A DNA stretch of 64,000 bases from DASZHJ01 sp035581425 (GTDB lineage Bacteria; Pseudomonadota; Alphaproteobacteria; ATCC43930; CGMCC-115725), in contig DATJVP010000002.1 of NCBI GenBank assembly GCA_035581425.1, positions 1-64,000 of the forward strand, in the 5' to 3' direction. A model generated the notes under the pieces. It had not been told where the DNA came from. It was given only the letters and a program-made list of their open reading frames with translations, and searched no databases. Below, in pieces: positions 17,490-25,619 of this stretch. Position 1 is the first letter of the stretch; each line of letters opens with the position of its first letter. Position numbers and translations under genes: made by a program.

Positions 17490-18068
17490 ATGGACCTGAC
17501 ATCCTTCTATCGGTCTGAGCTCGACGAGCACGCGGCGGTGCTGCGTGCCACGCTCGCACAATGCGAGGCGCCATTCCTCAGGCTCTGCGAAGTGGCCGCG
17601 ACCAGCCTCAAAGGCGGCGGCAAGCTGCTCTTCTTTGGAAATGGTGGCAGCGCCGGCGACGCGCAGCATCTCGCAACGGAGCTTGCCGTGCGCTACGTCC
17701 GCGACCGCGCGCCGATTCCCGCGATCGCCCTCACCACCGATACCTCCGCCTTGACCGCGATCGGCAACGACATGGGGTTCGATCAGCTCTTCGCGCGCCA
17801 AGTGCAGGCCTTGGGACGCGCGGGCGACCTCGCGGTCGGCATCACAACCTCCGGGCGCAGTCGCAACGTCATCCGCGGCCTCGAAGTCGCGCGCGAGCTC
17901 GGCCTCGGCGCGGCCGCGCTCAGCGGGAACGACGGAGGCATGCTCCCTGGCCTTGCCGATCCGCTTCTCATCGTCCCCTCCCGCGTCACCGCGCGCATCC
18001 AGGAGATGCACATTACGCTGGGGCAGATGCTCTGCGGCGCGCTCGAGCGGATGCTGGGATTGGTCTGA
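17490..18068 (+). CDS. gmhA: Phosphoheptose (sedoheptulose-7-phosphate) isomerase
   Basis: This 192-residue SIS-domain enzyme converts sedoheptulose 7-phosphate to D-glycero-D-manno-heptose 7-phosphate, the first step of LPS heptose synthesis. GmhA features include LLFFGNGGSAGDAQHLATEL (sugar-phosphate loop), AIALTTDTSALTAIGNDMGF, ITTSGRSRNV and the C-terminal QEMHITLGQMLC with metal/catalytic Glu and His. The length fits GmhA. It is separated from the gmhB operon by the Tyr-rich gene and runs in the opposite direction. Its stop is only three bases from the convergent ligase stop. Confidence 0.95.
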   Translation: MDLTSFYRSELDEHAAVLRATLAQCEAPFLRLCEVAATSLKGGGKLLFFGNGGSAGDAQHLATELAVRYVRDRAPIPAIALTTDTSALTAIGNDMGFDQLFARQVQALGRAGDLAVGITTSGRSRNVIRGLEVARELGLGAAALSGNDGGMLPGLADPLLIVPSRVTARIQEMHITLGQMLCGALERMLGLV

Positions 18069-18071
18069 GGC

Positions 18072-19640
18072 TTACTCCGCGAGCCGCGCAAGCGCCGCCA
18101 CCGTATCCGCCTCCTCCGCAGGCTTGTCCCAGCGAATGCGCGCGATCCGTGGCGAGCGGAGGGTGAGGCCGGATTTGTGCCGGCGCGACGAGGCCACGCC
18201 CTCGAAGGCGATCTCCAGCACCAGGCCCGGCGACACCTCGCGGACGGGACCGTAGCGCTCGACCGTGTTCTCGCGCACCCAGCGGTCGATCTCCGGCAAC
18301 TTGAGATCGGCGCAGCCTAGGAACGCCTTTCCCACGGGAACGAGGCTCCTTTGGTCCCAGGCCCCGAAGGTGAGATCGCCGTAGAACGAAGCAGCCTCAC
18401 CTTGGCCGCGCTGCGCATACATGAGGACGCAATCCGCCGTGAAGGCATCGCGCTTCCATTTGAGCCACGCGCCCTCGCGGCGCCCCGAGAGGTAAAACGC
18501 ATCGGCGCGCTTCAGCATCAGCCCCTCGATGCCCGGCTCGCGCTCGGCCGCGCGGCAGGCGCGAAGCTCGTCCCAGGCTTTGAACGGAATAAGCGGGGAA
18601 AGATCGAGCGAGGTCCGAGGGGTCGCCCGATACCATTCCTCGAGCCGGAGGCGTCTTTCCGTAAACGGCTGCGTCCGGAGGTCAGCTCCGTCGAGCCGCA
18701 ACAGATCATAGGCGCGAAAGACGATCGGGCACTCCTCCAGGATCGATGCGCTTGCGCGAGAGCGCAGCACGCGCCGGCGCAGACCCTCGCGCGACGCGGC
18801 CTCGCCGGGACGAACCGACAGCAGCTCGCCGTCGAGCGCGATGTCATCGCCGACCCCCTCGCCGATCTCCGGAAAGGCGCCGCTGACATCATCGCCTAGC
18901 CGGGAGTAGAGACGGCGGGCGCCGCCGCTGCAAACAAGCTCAGCTCGTATTCCGTCCCATTTCCATTCGGCGCACCAGTCGCGGGGATCGAGGCTCTCGA
19001 GCGATCTCTCGTCGAGCGCGGTCGCGAGCATGAAGGGCGTGAACCTCGGATGCTCGCGGAGCTCGGGCTCGCGGGAGCGCCCCTCGAGCCAGGCGAAAAG
19101 CGGGAGATAGGGCGGATTGACTCCGTGCCAGACCCTCTCGATCCGCTCGAGGCTCACGCCGCTCCAGGCCGCGAGCGCGTCGCGGGCGAGCCGCGGAGAG
19201 GCGCATGCCCGAAGCCCGCCGGTCGCAAGCCGTAGCAACGCCCAGCGTCCCGCCGGATCGAGTCCGTCCAGCCATTCCGCGAGCCGTCCGCGCGCTTCCT
19301 CGCGCGTACTGCCAAGCAGCCCCTCGGCAATTTCCGCGAGAGCCGGCATCGCGTTCTCCGAGGGCGTCTCCACCGGCCAGATCAAGGCCACGGTCTCGCC
19401 GAGATCGCCGACATACTCGTGCGACCACGCGAATAGCGCGGGATCGACGCGCTCGGCAACCAGCGCCCGAAGCTCGGCCGGCGTGACCTTGGGGATGTCG
19501 AGCGCGCCCGCGATGATCGCGAGCGCCCAGCCGCGCTCGGGATCGCCGGCGTTTGCGAGGTAATCCGCCAAGAGGCTGACGCGCGCCCGCGGCTCGACCG
19601 TGCGCTGGAGCGCCTCGATGGCCTCGGCGAAGCGCTTCAT
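18072..19640 (-). CDS. ATP-dependent DNA ligase of the Lhr-MPE-Exo-Lig repair cluster
   Basis: The 522-residue ATP-dependent DNA ligase has an N-terminal helical DNA-binding domain (about 1-200). The nucleotidyltransferase core has the lysine of motif I at K227 (EWKWDGIRAE), motif III-like VFRAYDLLRLDG, motif IV EGLMLKR and motif V AWLKWKRD. A C-terminal OB domain ends with the DKPAEEADT region. This ligase type travels with an SNM1-like exonuclease, a metallophosphoesterase and an Lhr-Core helicase in a conserved bacterial DNA-repair gene set, and all four are found here. The exonuclease stop is 6 bases upstream of this start, so they are one operon. Confidence 0.94.
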   Translation of the reverse strand: MKRFAEAIEALQRTVEPRARVSLLADYLANAGDPERGWALAIIAGALDIPKVTPAELRALVAERVDPALFAWSHEYVGDLGETVALIWPVETPSENAMPALAEIAEGLLGSTREEARGRLAEWLDGLDPAGRWALLRLATGGLRACASPRLARDALAAWSGVSLERIERVWHGVNPPYLPLFAWLEGRSREPELREHPRFTPFMLATALDERSLESLDPRDWCAEWKWDGIRAELVCSGGARRLYSRLGDDVSGAFPEIGEGVGDDIALDGELLSVRPGEAASREGLRRRVLRSRASASILEECPIVFRAYDLLRLDGADLRTQPFTERRLRLEEWYRATPRTSLDLSPLIPFKAWDELRACRAAEREPGIEGLMLKRADAFYLSGRREGAWLKWKRDAFTADCVLMYAQRGQGEAASFYGDLTFGAWDQRSLVPVGKAFLGCADLKLPEIDRWVRENTVERYGPVREVSPGLVLEIAFEGVASSRRHKSGLTLRSPRIARIRWDKPAEEADTVAALARLAE

Positions 19641-19646
19641 CGCCGC

Positions 19647-20690
19647 CTAGCTCCCCTCCTCTTCGAAGCCCACGAGCGAAAGCGCGCGGGCGCGGATGCT
19701 GTTCCGGCCGGCTTGATGGATGAGCGCCTCCTCGCGGCCATGCGTCACCCAAACCTCGGGCGCGCCGACATCGAGGAGTGTCCGGTTGAGCTCATCCCAG
19801 TCTGCGTGGTCGGAAAGTACCAGCGGCAGCTCCACGCCGGAGCTTCGCGCGCGCGCGCGCACGAGCATCCAGCCCGAAGCCATGGCGATGAGCGGGGCAG
19901 GGAACTGGCGCAGCCAGTCGTCATCGCCGCCGGGCGTCGAGAGGACGATCTTTCCCGCGAGACCCGCCCGACTCTCACCCTCGAGCGGTAGCAGCCGTCC
20001 GAGCGGGACGCCGAACCGCTCATAGACTGCGCAATAGGGCGCAAGCCCCGCGTCGAGATAGATCGGCGCGTCGTAGCCGCCCTCGCGCAGGAGCGCGATC
20101 ACGCGCTGGCATTTGCCCAGCGAGTAGACGCCCACGAGATGCGTGCGCTCCGGGAAGAGGCGCAGCGAGCGCAGCAGCTTGCCGATCTCGTCGCGGTCAT
20201 GCGGGTGCCGGAAGACCGGCAGGCCGAAGGTCGCCTCGGTCACGAACACATCGCAGCGCTCGGGCACGAAGGCGGCGCAGGTGGGATCGCGCCGGCGCTT
20301 GTAATCGCCGGAGACGATGATGCGGCTCCCGCGATAGTCGAGCACCACCTGCGCGCTCCCGAGAACGTGCCCCGCCGGAAGCAGGCGGAGCGTCACCTCG
20401 CCGAGGGTGAGCGGCACGCCATAGTCGAGCGCCTGCCGCTCGCGGCCCGCCCGGTTGCCGTAGCGCTCTTCCATGAGGGCAAGCGTCGCGGCGGTCGCGA
20501 GCACGCGCTCATGGCCGGGCCGCGCGTGGTCGGAGTGTCCGTGCGTGATCACCGCGCGCGCGGATTTGCGCGTGGGATCGATGTAGAGGTCCGCGGGCTC
20601 GCAATAGAGGCCCGCAGGCGTCGATTTGATCCAGGTCTCCGGTCTCGGGGCGGCGGGGTGCAAAAACGTCGTTCCTCGATTCACTGCCAT
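19647..20690 (-). CDS. Ligase-associated metallo-beta-lactamase-fold DNA exonuclease
   Basis: The 347-residue protein has a metallo-beta-lactamase fold with SNM1/beta-CASP resemblance. The metal motif THGHSDHARPGH (49-60, with H50, H52, D54 and H55) is followed by LPAGHVLGSAQ, IIVSGDYKRRRDP and a late LSDHADWDEL and WVTHG. This is the ligase-associated Exo of the Lhr-MPE-Exo-Lig set, thought to act as a nuclease in damage repair. It is co-transcribed with the ligase and diverges from the Lhr helicase, with 142 bases between. The divergent spacer carries two palindromic hairpins. Confidence 0.93.
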   Translation of the reverse strand: MAVNRGTTFLHPAAPRPETWIKSTPAGLYCEPADLYIDPTRKSARAVITHGHSDHARPGHERVLATAATLALMEERYGNRAGRERQALDYGVPLTLGEVTLRLLPAGHVLGSAQVVLDYRGSRIIVSGDYKRRRDPTCAAFVPERCDVFVTEATFGLPVFRHPHDRDEIGKLLRSLRLFPERTHLVGVYSLGKCQRVIALLREGGYDAPIYLDAGLAPYCAVYERFGVPLGRLLPLEGESRAGLAGKIVLSTPGGDDDWLRQFPAPLIAMASGWMLVRARARSSGVELPLVLSDHADWDELNRTLLDVGAPEVWVTHGREEALIHQAGRNSIRARALSLVGFEEEGS

Positions 20691-20699
20691 CGACGCGAT

Positions 20700-20765
20700 C
20701 TCCCCACAGGGAGAGGGCCGGGTTGAGGGGGCACTCTCGCCTAGCCTTTCCCCGTAGGGGAGAGG
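20700..20765. repeat. Paired REP-like palindromes between exo and lhr
   Basis: Two similar GC hairpins lie in the divergent spacer: CTCCC-CACA-GGGAG at 20700-20713 and a 9-bp stem with a GTA loop at 20745-20765. They flank a G-rich stretch. CTCTCCCC/GGGGAGAG palindromes of this kind are often dispersed intergenic repeats in alphaproteobacterial genomes. No second copy was noticed in this window, so the repeat status is inferred from form. The second hairpin lies 67 bases before the lhr start and might also affect its expression. Confidence 0.5.
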
Positions 20766-20832
20766 GATTCAACATAAGCACTTCGCCGATGGCGCGACAG
20801 GGGTGCGGCGGCTCCGCTATCATGCGCGATCC

Positions 20833-23295
20833 ATGACCGCCGTATCTCTGCCTCAGCGCTTCGTCGAGTGGTTCGACCGCCGCGGCTGGAAGCCTCATGC
20901 GCATCAGCTCACTCTGCTCAAGGCAGCGCGGCAGGGGCGTTCGGCATTGCTGATCGCGCCGACCGGCGGCGGCAAGACGCTCGCGGGATTTCTGCCGAGC
21001 CTCGTCGAGCTCGCGGAGGCGCCGCCCGATGGGCTCCACACCCTCTACGTCTCGCCGTTGAAGGCGCTCGCGGTCGATATCCACCGCAATCTCGGCATGC
21101 CCATCGAGGAGCTCGACCTCCCGATCCGCCTCGAGACGCGGACCGGCGACACGCCGCACAAGAAGCGCGAGCGCCAACGCGCCGATCCCCCGCACATGCT
21201 TATGACCACGCCGGAGTCGCTGGCGCTGTTGCTCTCCTACGAGGACGCGCCCGCGATCTTCGCGGGGCTGCGCGCGGTGATCGTCGACGAGCTGCACGCG
21301 CTCGCAGGCACGAAGCGCGGCGATCTCCTGTCGCTGGGGCTGGCACGGCTCGCAAGGCTCTCGCCCGAGCATCGCCGCATCGGTCTCTCCGCGACCGTCG
21401 CCTGGCCGGACGACCTTGCGGCCTATCTCTCCTACGGTGCGCCGGTGACGCGGATCACCGGCGGCGCCGGAGCGGAGCCCGAGGCCTCGATCCTCGACAC
21501 CGGCGAGCCATTGCCATGGGCCGGGCACATGGCCGTCCATGCCATCCCCGCGGTTATGGACGCAATCCGCAAGCACCGGACGACGCTCGTCTTCGTCAAT
21601 ACCCGCGCACAGGCGGAAATCGCCTTTCAGGAGCTCTGGCGGCTCAACGACGAGAACCTGCCGATCGGGCTCCATCACGGCAGCCTCGCGCCGGAGCAGC
21701 GGCGCAAGATCGAGGCCGCGATGGCGCGGGGCGAGCTACGCGCGGTGGTCGCGACCTCCTCGCTCGACCTCGGCATCGACTGGGGCGATGTCGATCTCGT
21801 GGTGCAGCTCGGAGCGCCCAAGGGCGTCTCGCGCCTGATCCAGCGTATCGGACGCGCGAACCACCGGCTCGACGAGCCGAGTCGCGCGCTTCTCGTGCCG
21901 GGAAACCGCTTCGAGGAGCTCGAATGCCGCGCCGCCCTCGACGCGCTCCGCGCGCATGAGCTCGACGGCGACCGGCCGCGGCCCGGCGGCCTCGATGTGC
22001 TGGCGCAGCACGTGATGGGCATGGCGTGCTCCGCGCCCTTCGAGGCCGACGCGCTTTACGAGGAGATCCGCGGCGCCGCCCCCTATGCGGAGCTACCGCG
22101 CAAGGATTTCGACGATGTCCTGCGCTTCGTCGAGCACGGCGGCTACGCGCTCCGGGCTTATGAGCGCTGGCGACGGCTCTTCCGCGACAGTCTCGGGCGC
22201 TATCACGCGCTCTCGCCCAAGGTAGCGCAGCGCTACCGCATGAACATCGGCACCATCGTGGAATCGCCGATGCTCAAAGTCGTGCTGGGCCGCGGCCGCG
22301 TACTCGGCGAGGTCGAGGAATACTTCGCGCAAGGCCTTGTCCCCGGCGACACCTTCGTCTTCGCGGGCGAGCTACTGCGCTTCCACGGCATCCGCGAGAC
22401 CATGGTCGAGGCGAGCCGCGCGACCGGCGGCGGCATGCCGAAGGTGCCGGCCTATGCGGGTGGGAGGCTCCCGCTCACCACGCATCTCGCGAACCGCGTT
22501 CGCGGCCTCCTCGCGGACCCGCGCGCTTGGCGAGGCTTCCCCGATTCGGTACAGGAATGGCTGCGTCTGCAACGCTGGCGCTCTGTGCTGCCGGAGCGCG
22601 ACGAACTCTTGGTCGAGAGCTTCCCGCGGGGACCGCACGAGTATCTCGTCGCCTATTGCTTCGAGGGGCGGAACGCGCACCAGACCCTGGGCATGCTCCT
22701 TACCAAGCGCATGGAGCGGGCAGGACTCAATCCGTTGGGGTTCGTCGCGACCGACTACGTGCTCGCGATCTGGAGCCTCAATCCCGCGGAGAGGGTCGAG
22801 GCGCTCTTCGATGAGGACATGCTCGGCGATGACCTCGAGGCGTGGATGGCCGAATCGTCGATGCTGAGGCGCTCCTTCCGCAACGTAGCGGTGATTGCGG
22901 GCCTGATCGAGCGCTCGTTCCCCGGTGCCGAGAAGACGCGGCGGCAAGTGACAGTGAGCTCAGATCTCATTTACGACGTGCTGCGCAAGCACGAGCCCGA
23001 GCACATTCTCTTGCGCGCGACACGAGCGGATGCGGCGACCGGCCTTACGGATGTGAAGCGCTTGGGCGAGATGTTGAAGCGGGTCAGGGGACGAATCACA
23101 CATCGTCGGCTCGATTGCGTCTCGCCGCTTGCGGTGCCGGTCCTGTTGGAAATCGGCCGAGAGCAGGTATATGGCAGCGCGCTTGACACACTTCTCGACG
23201 ACGCCGCGCGCGCCTTGATCGCGGAGGCGACGGAGGCAGCGCCCGTTCCGAGGCCCGAGCTTAAAAGATCTGTCACGCAAAGGCGTCTGCTCTGA
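20833..23295 (+). CDS. lhr: Lhr-Core type DEXH DNA helicase (ligase-associated)
   Basis: The 820-residue superfamily 2 helicase has Q-motif-like and Walker A residues IAPTGGGKT (41-49), SPLKAL, TTPESL, the Walker B box VDELHAL (151-157) and SATVAWPDD. The second RecA domain has FVNTRAQAE, ATSSLDLGIDWGDVD and QRIGRANHR, and a winged-helix plus Lhr-specific C-terminal region runs to about 800. It matches the short Lhr-Core form that goes with the ligase, exonuclease and metallophosphoesterase. It is expected to translocate 3'-5' on DNA and unwind RNA:DNA or DNA duplexes during repair. ATG 20833 places the helicase motifs at the usual distance; an upstream in-frame ATG is 30 bases earlier. Confidence 0.95.
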   Translation: MTAVSLPQRFVEWFDRRGWKPHAHQLTLLKAARQGRSALLIAPTGGGKTLAGFLPSLVELAEAPPDGLHTLYVSPLKALAVDIHRNLGMPIEELDLPIRLETRTGDTPHKKRERQRADPPHMLMTTPESLALLLSYEDAPAIFAGLRAVIVDELHALAGTKRGDLLSLGLARLARLSPEHRRIGLSATVAWPDDLAAYLSYGAPVTRITGGAGAEPEASILDTGEPLPWAGHMAVHAIPAVMDAIRKHRTTLVFVNTRAQAEIAFQELWRLNDENLPIGLHHGSLAPEQRRKIEAAMARGELRAVVATSSLDLGIDWGDVDLVVQLGAPKGVSRLIQRIGRANHRLDEPSRALLVPGNRFEELECRAALDALRAHELDGDRPRPGGLDVLAQHVMGMACSAPFEADALYEEIRGAAPYAELPRKDFDDVLRFVEHGGYALRAYERWRRLFRDSLGRYHALSPKVAQRYRMNIGTIVESPMLKVVLGRGRVLGEVEEYFAQGLVPGDTFVFAGELLRFHGIRETMVEASRATGGGMPKVPAYAGGRLPLTTHLANRVRGLLADPRAWRGFPDSVQEWLRLQRWRSVLPERDELLVESFPRGPHEYLVAYCFEGRNAHQTLGMLLTKRMERAGLNPLGFVATDYVLAIWSLNPAERVEALFDEDMLGDDLEAWMAESSMLRRSFRNVAVIAGLIERSFPGAEKTRRQVTVSSDLIYDVLRKHEPEHILLRATRADAATGLTDVKRLGEMLKRVRGRITHRRLDCVSPLAVPVLLEIGREQVYGSALDTLLDDAARALIAEATEAAPVPRPELKRSVTQRRLL

Positions 23296-23436
23296 CGAAT
23301 GAACGAAACGATCTTGCGTTTTCTTGTCGCACCACTCGCGTCGACGGGACGCAGCGCCTATTTCCCCTACAGCGCAACAGAGCGGGCTCGGCCGGTAGGG
23401 ATGCGGTCGCGCGTCCGCGCAGCTAGGGAGCAAAAC

Positions 23437-23844
23437 ATGGCAAAACCGACTGGCCCGCAGGCCGCAGGCGGCGTCGGGACGCTGCCCGGGATGGACCCCG
23501 CGCAGATCACCGGCAATCTCGACCCGATGTTCCAGGCCGGCACCAGGATGTTCGAGCATTGGAGGGTGGTGAGCGAGGAGCTCATGGAATTCGGCCGCAC
23601 CCGCCTCACAAAGAACATCGAGGTCGGCCGCAGGGTCGCGCAATCCACGAGCCTCGAGCAGGCGATCGAAGTGCAGGCGGAATATGCGCGGACCGCGATG
23701 CAGGATTACATCGCCGAAAGCAACAAGCTCGCGGAACTCGGGACTCGCGCTCTTTTTGGCAACCTCTCCGTCTGGCAGCCGGCCGCACCGCAGCCCGAGC
23801 CGGCCGAGGTCGAGAGTCCATCGCGCCGGGCAGCCGCGGAGTAA
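23437..23844 (+). CDS. Phasin family protein
   Basis: The 135-residue protein has a central amphipathic helical phasin domain. Characteristic stretches are MFEHWRVVSEELMEFGRTRL, NIEVGRRVAQSTSLEQAIEVQ and YARTAMQDYIAESNKLAELG. Phasins coat polyhydroxyalkanoate granules and influence their size and number. The gene has a good AGGGAG ribosome site seven to twelve bases before ATG 23437. The C-terminal Pro/Glu/Ala tail is probably disordered. It sits between two DNA-repair genes (lhr and the phosphoesterase), an odd location with no obvious functional link. Confidence 0.88.
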   Translation: MAKPTGPQAAGGVGTLPGMDPAQITGNLDPMFQAGTRMFEHWRVVSEELMEFGRTRLTKNIEVGRRVAQSTSLEQAIEVQAEYARTAMQDYIAESNKLAELGTRALFGNLSVWQPAAPQPEPAEVESPSRRAAAE

Positions 23845-23906
23845 TTCGAGGCCGAAAGTTCAAGTCGAGCCGTGCTCGCCGCGCGCCACTGGAGCGCGCG
23901 GCGAAA

Positions 23907-24620
23907 ATGGCGTATGGCTTCGGCGACGCCATGCTCGACTGTCTCCCGCTTCGTCTCAACGGTGCCGAGCTTCTCGCTGATTGGAGCGGCGCGCTCGCGT
24001 GGCCTGCGATGAGCGCGCTCGCGGTCGCCGACCTTCATCTGGAAAAGGGCACGAGCTTCGCCGAGAGCGGCTCCTTGTTGCCTCCCTACGACACCCGCGC
24101 GACGCTCGACGCGCTCGAGGGAGCGATTCTGCGCTACGATCCCCGGCAAGTGATTTGCCTCGGCGACAGCTTCCACGACGGCGAAGGCCCTGCCCGGCTT
24201 CCCCCCGTCGAGCGCGAGCGCCTCGCCGCGCTGGTGGCGGCGCGGGAATGGATTTGGATCGCCGGCAACCACGACCCCGCGCCGCCCTCCGCGATCGGCG
24301 GCTGCGTGGTCGTCGGAGATCTCAGATTGGGACCCCTCACCTTTCGCCACGAAGCCGCGGCCGACCTGGCTCCGGGTGAGGTGAGCGGTCATTTCCATCC
24401 GAAGGCCAGCCTCTGGGTGCGCGGGCGGCGCCTCAGCGGGCGCTGCTTTCTAGCGGATGCGCGGCGCGTCATCCTGCCGGCCTTCGGTGCTTATGCCGGC
24501 GGGCTCGACGCGCGCGACCCCGCGCTGGTGTCGCTCTTTCCCGAGGGCTGCGACGTGCACTTTATCGGGCGCACGCGGATCGCGACCATTCCGCGCGACG
24601 GACTCGATCTCGTCTCATGA
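23907..24620 (+). CDS. pdeM: Ligase-associated metallophosphoesterase (MPE/PdeM type)
   Basis: This 237-residue calcineurin-like phosphoesterase is the fourth member of the Lhr-MPE-Exo-Lig set. The binuclear metal motifs are in order: VADLHLEKG (Asp, His), LGDSFHDG (Asp), AGNHDP (Asn-His-Asp) and GHFHPKA (His-x-His). Relatives in Pseudomonas act as a manganese-dependent DNA endonuclease/phosphodiesterase. ATG 23907 is taken as start; a second in-frame ATG at 23931 also precedes the conserved LRLNG region. The gene follows the phasin by 62 bases. Confidence 0.9.
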   Translation: MAYGFGDAMLDCLPLRLNGAELLADWSGALAWPAMSALAVADLHLEKGTSFAESGSLLPPYDTRATLDALEGAILRYDPRQVICLGDSFHDGEGPARLPPVERERLAALVAAREWIWIAGNHDPAPPSAIGGCVVVGDLRLGPLTFRHEAAADLAPGEVSGHFHPKASLWVRGRRLSGRCFLADARRVILPAFGAYAGGLDARDPALVSLFPEGCDVHFIGRTRIATIPRDGLDLVS

Positions 24621-24633
24621 AATGGAGGACGCC

Positions 24634-25086
24634 ATGAACGCCGCGGCAGCCGAGGATCTCGTGGGAGTACGCCGCTGGTTCGAGCGCCTTGCCGAGCACG
24701 TCCGCTCGGTCGACTTCGCGGGCGCACGGCCGATCTTCGCGCCGGAAATGATCGCCTTCGGCACCTTCACCGATTTCATGACCGGGCGCGATAAGGCCGA
24801 AGCCGCGCAATGGCGGAACGTCTGGCCGCACATCGACGAGTTCCGCTGGCGCCCGGACATCCGCGCGCTCGTCTCGCAGGATCGGCTGAGCGCCGTCGGC
24901 TTGGCAATCTTCGACTCGACCGGCTATCGCGAGGACGGCGCACCCTACGAGCGCCCGGGCCGCGCCACGGTCGCCTTCGAGCGCGCGCGCCCGGACGCGG
25001 AGTGGATCGCGGTCCATACGCACATGTCGCTCTTCCGCGACGTTCCCACGCGCTCCTTCAAGAGCAAGCCCGAGAAGCGGCCGTGA
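24634..25086 (+). CDS. NTF2-like (SnoaL/DUF4440-type) small protein
   Basis: The 150-residue product has the cone-shaped alpha+beta pattern of NTF2-like proteins. N-terminal helices (VRRWFERLAEHVRSVDFAGARPIFAPEMIAFGTF) precede a central WRNVWPHIDEFRWRP segment and antiparallel strands ending IAVHTHMSLFRD. Such folds bind small hydrophobic ligands or act as isomerases or hydrolases, but no specific substrate can be named. ATG 24634 has a TGGAGGA site just upstream. The stop overlaps the GTG of the VOC gene, so the pair is translationally coupled. Confidence 0.72.
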   Translation: MNAAAAEDLVGVRRWFERLAEHVRSVDFAGARPIFAPEMIAFGTFTDFMTGRDKAEAAQWRNVWPHIDEFRWRPDIRALVSQDRLSAVGLAIFDSTGYREDGAPYERPGRATVAFERARPDAEWIAVHTHMSLFRDVPTRSFKSKPEKRP

Positions 25087-25532
25087 GCGAGGCCGGGATC
25101 ATTGTCGAGCGCGTCGACCACATCGGCATTCGCGTCCGCGACCTCGAGCGCGCGCTCGCCTTCTATCGGCTGCTGGGATTCGAGCTGCGCCACAAGGTCG
25201 AGTACGACGCCGTTGCCATCATCTCGACCGCGGCCGGGGTCGAGATCAATCTCATCTACAACGCCAACGCCGGCGATCCCCAGCGCAATGTCCTCATGGA
25301 CGTGCCGGAGAAATACGCGGGCTACACCCACGTGGCGCTCCGCGTGGCCTCGATCCCGGCCACCATTTCGGCCCTCAAGCGGCACGGCATCGTCATCACC
25401 CAAGGTCCCGTGACGTTCGGTGACGGCCACGTCTCTGTCTTCGTCCGCGACCCCGACCGCAATGTCATCGAACTCCGCGGCCGCAGCGTCGACGAGAGCG
25501 AGATCGCGGGTGTGAAGCCTTACGTTCCCTGA
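25083..25532 (+). CDS. VOC-family (glyoxalase/dioxygenase-like) protein, GTG start
   Basis: The 149-residue protein has two beta-alpha-beta-beta-beta modules of the vicinal-oxygen-chelate fold. Conserved pieces are VERVDHIGIRVRDLERALAF, the metal-type His in DHIGI and in YTHVALRV, and a Glu in RNVIELRG. VOC enzymes include lactoylglutathione lyases, epimerases and dioxygenases, and the substrate here is unknown. The start GTG at 25083 overlaps the previous TGA (GTGA), giving coupled translation with the NTF2-like gene. Confidence 0.78.
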   Translation: MSEAGIIVERVDHIGIRVRDLERALAFYRLLGFELRHKVEYDAVAIISTAAGVEINLIYNANAGDPQRNVLMDVPEKYAGYTHVALRVASIPATISALKRHGIVITQGPVTFGDGHVSVFVRDPDRNVIELRGRSVDESEIAGVKPYVP

Positions 25533-25619
25533 AGATTCCTCGCCGTTCCATTCGTGATGGCCGGGCCCTGCGTCCTTCGACGCACGGCGCGTTATGCCAT
25601 CACCAGGCACAAACGCGCT

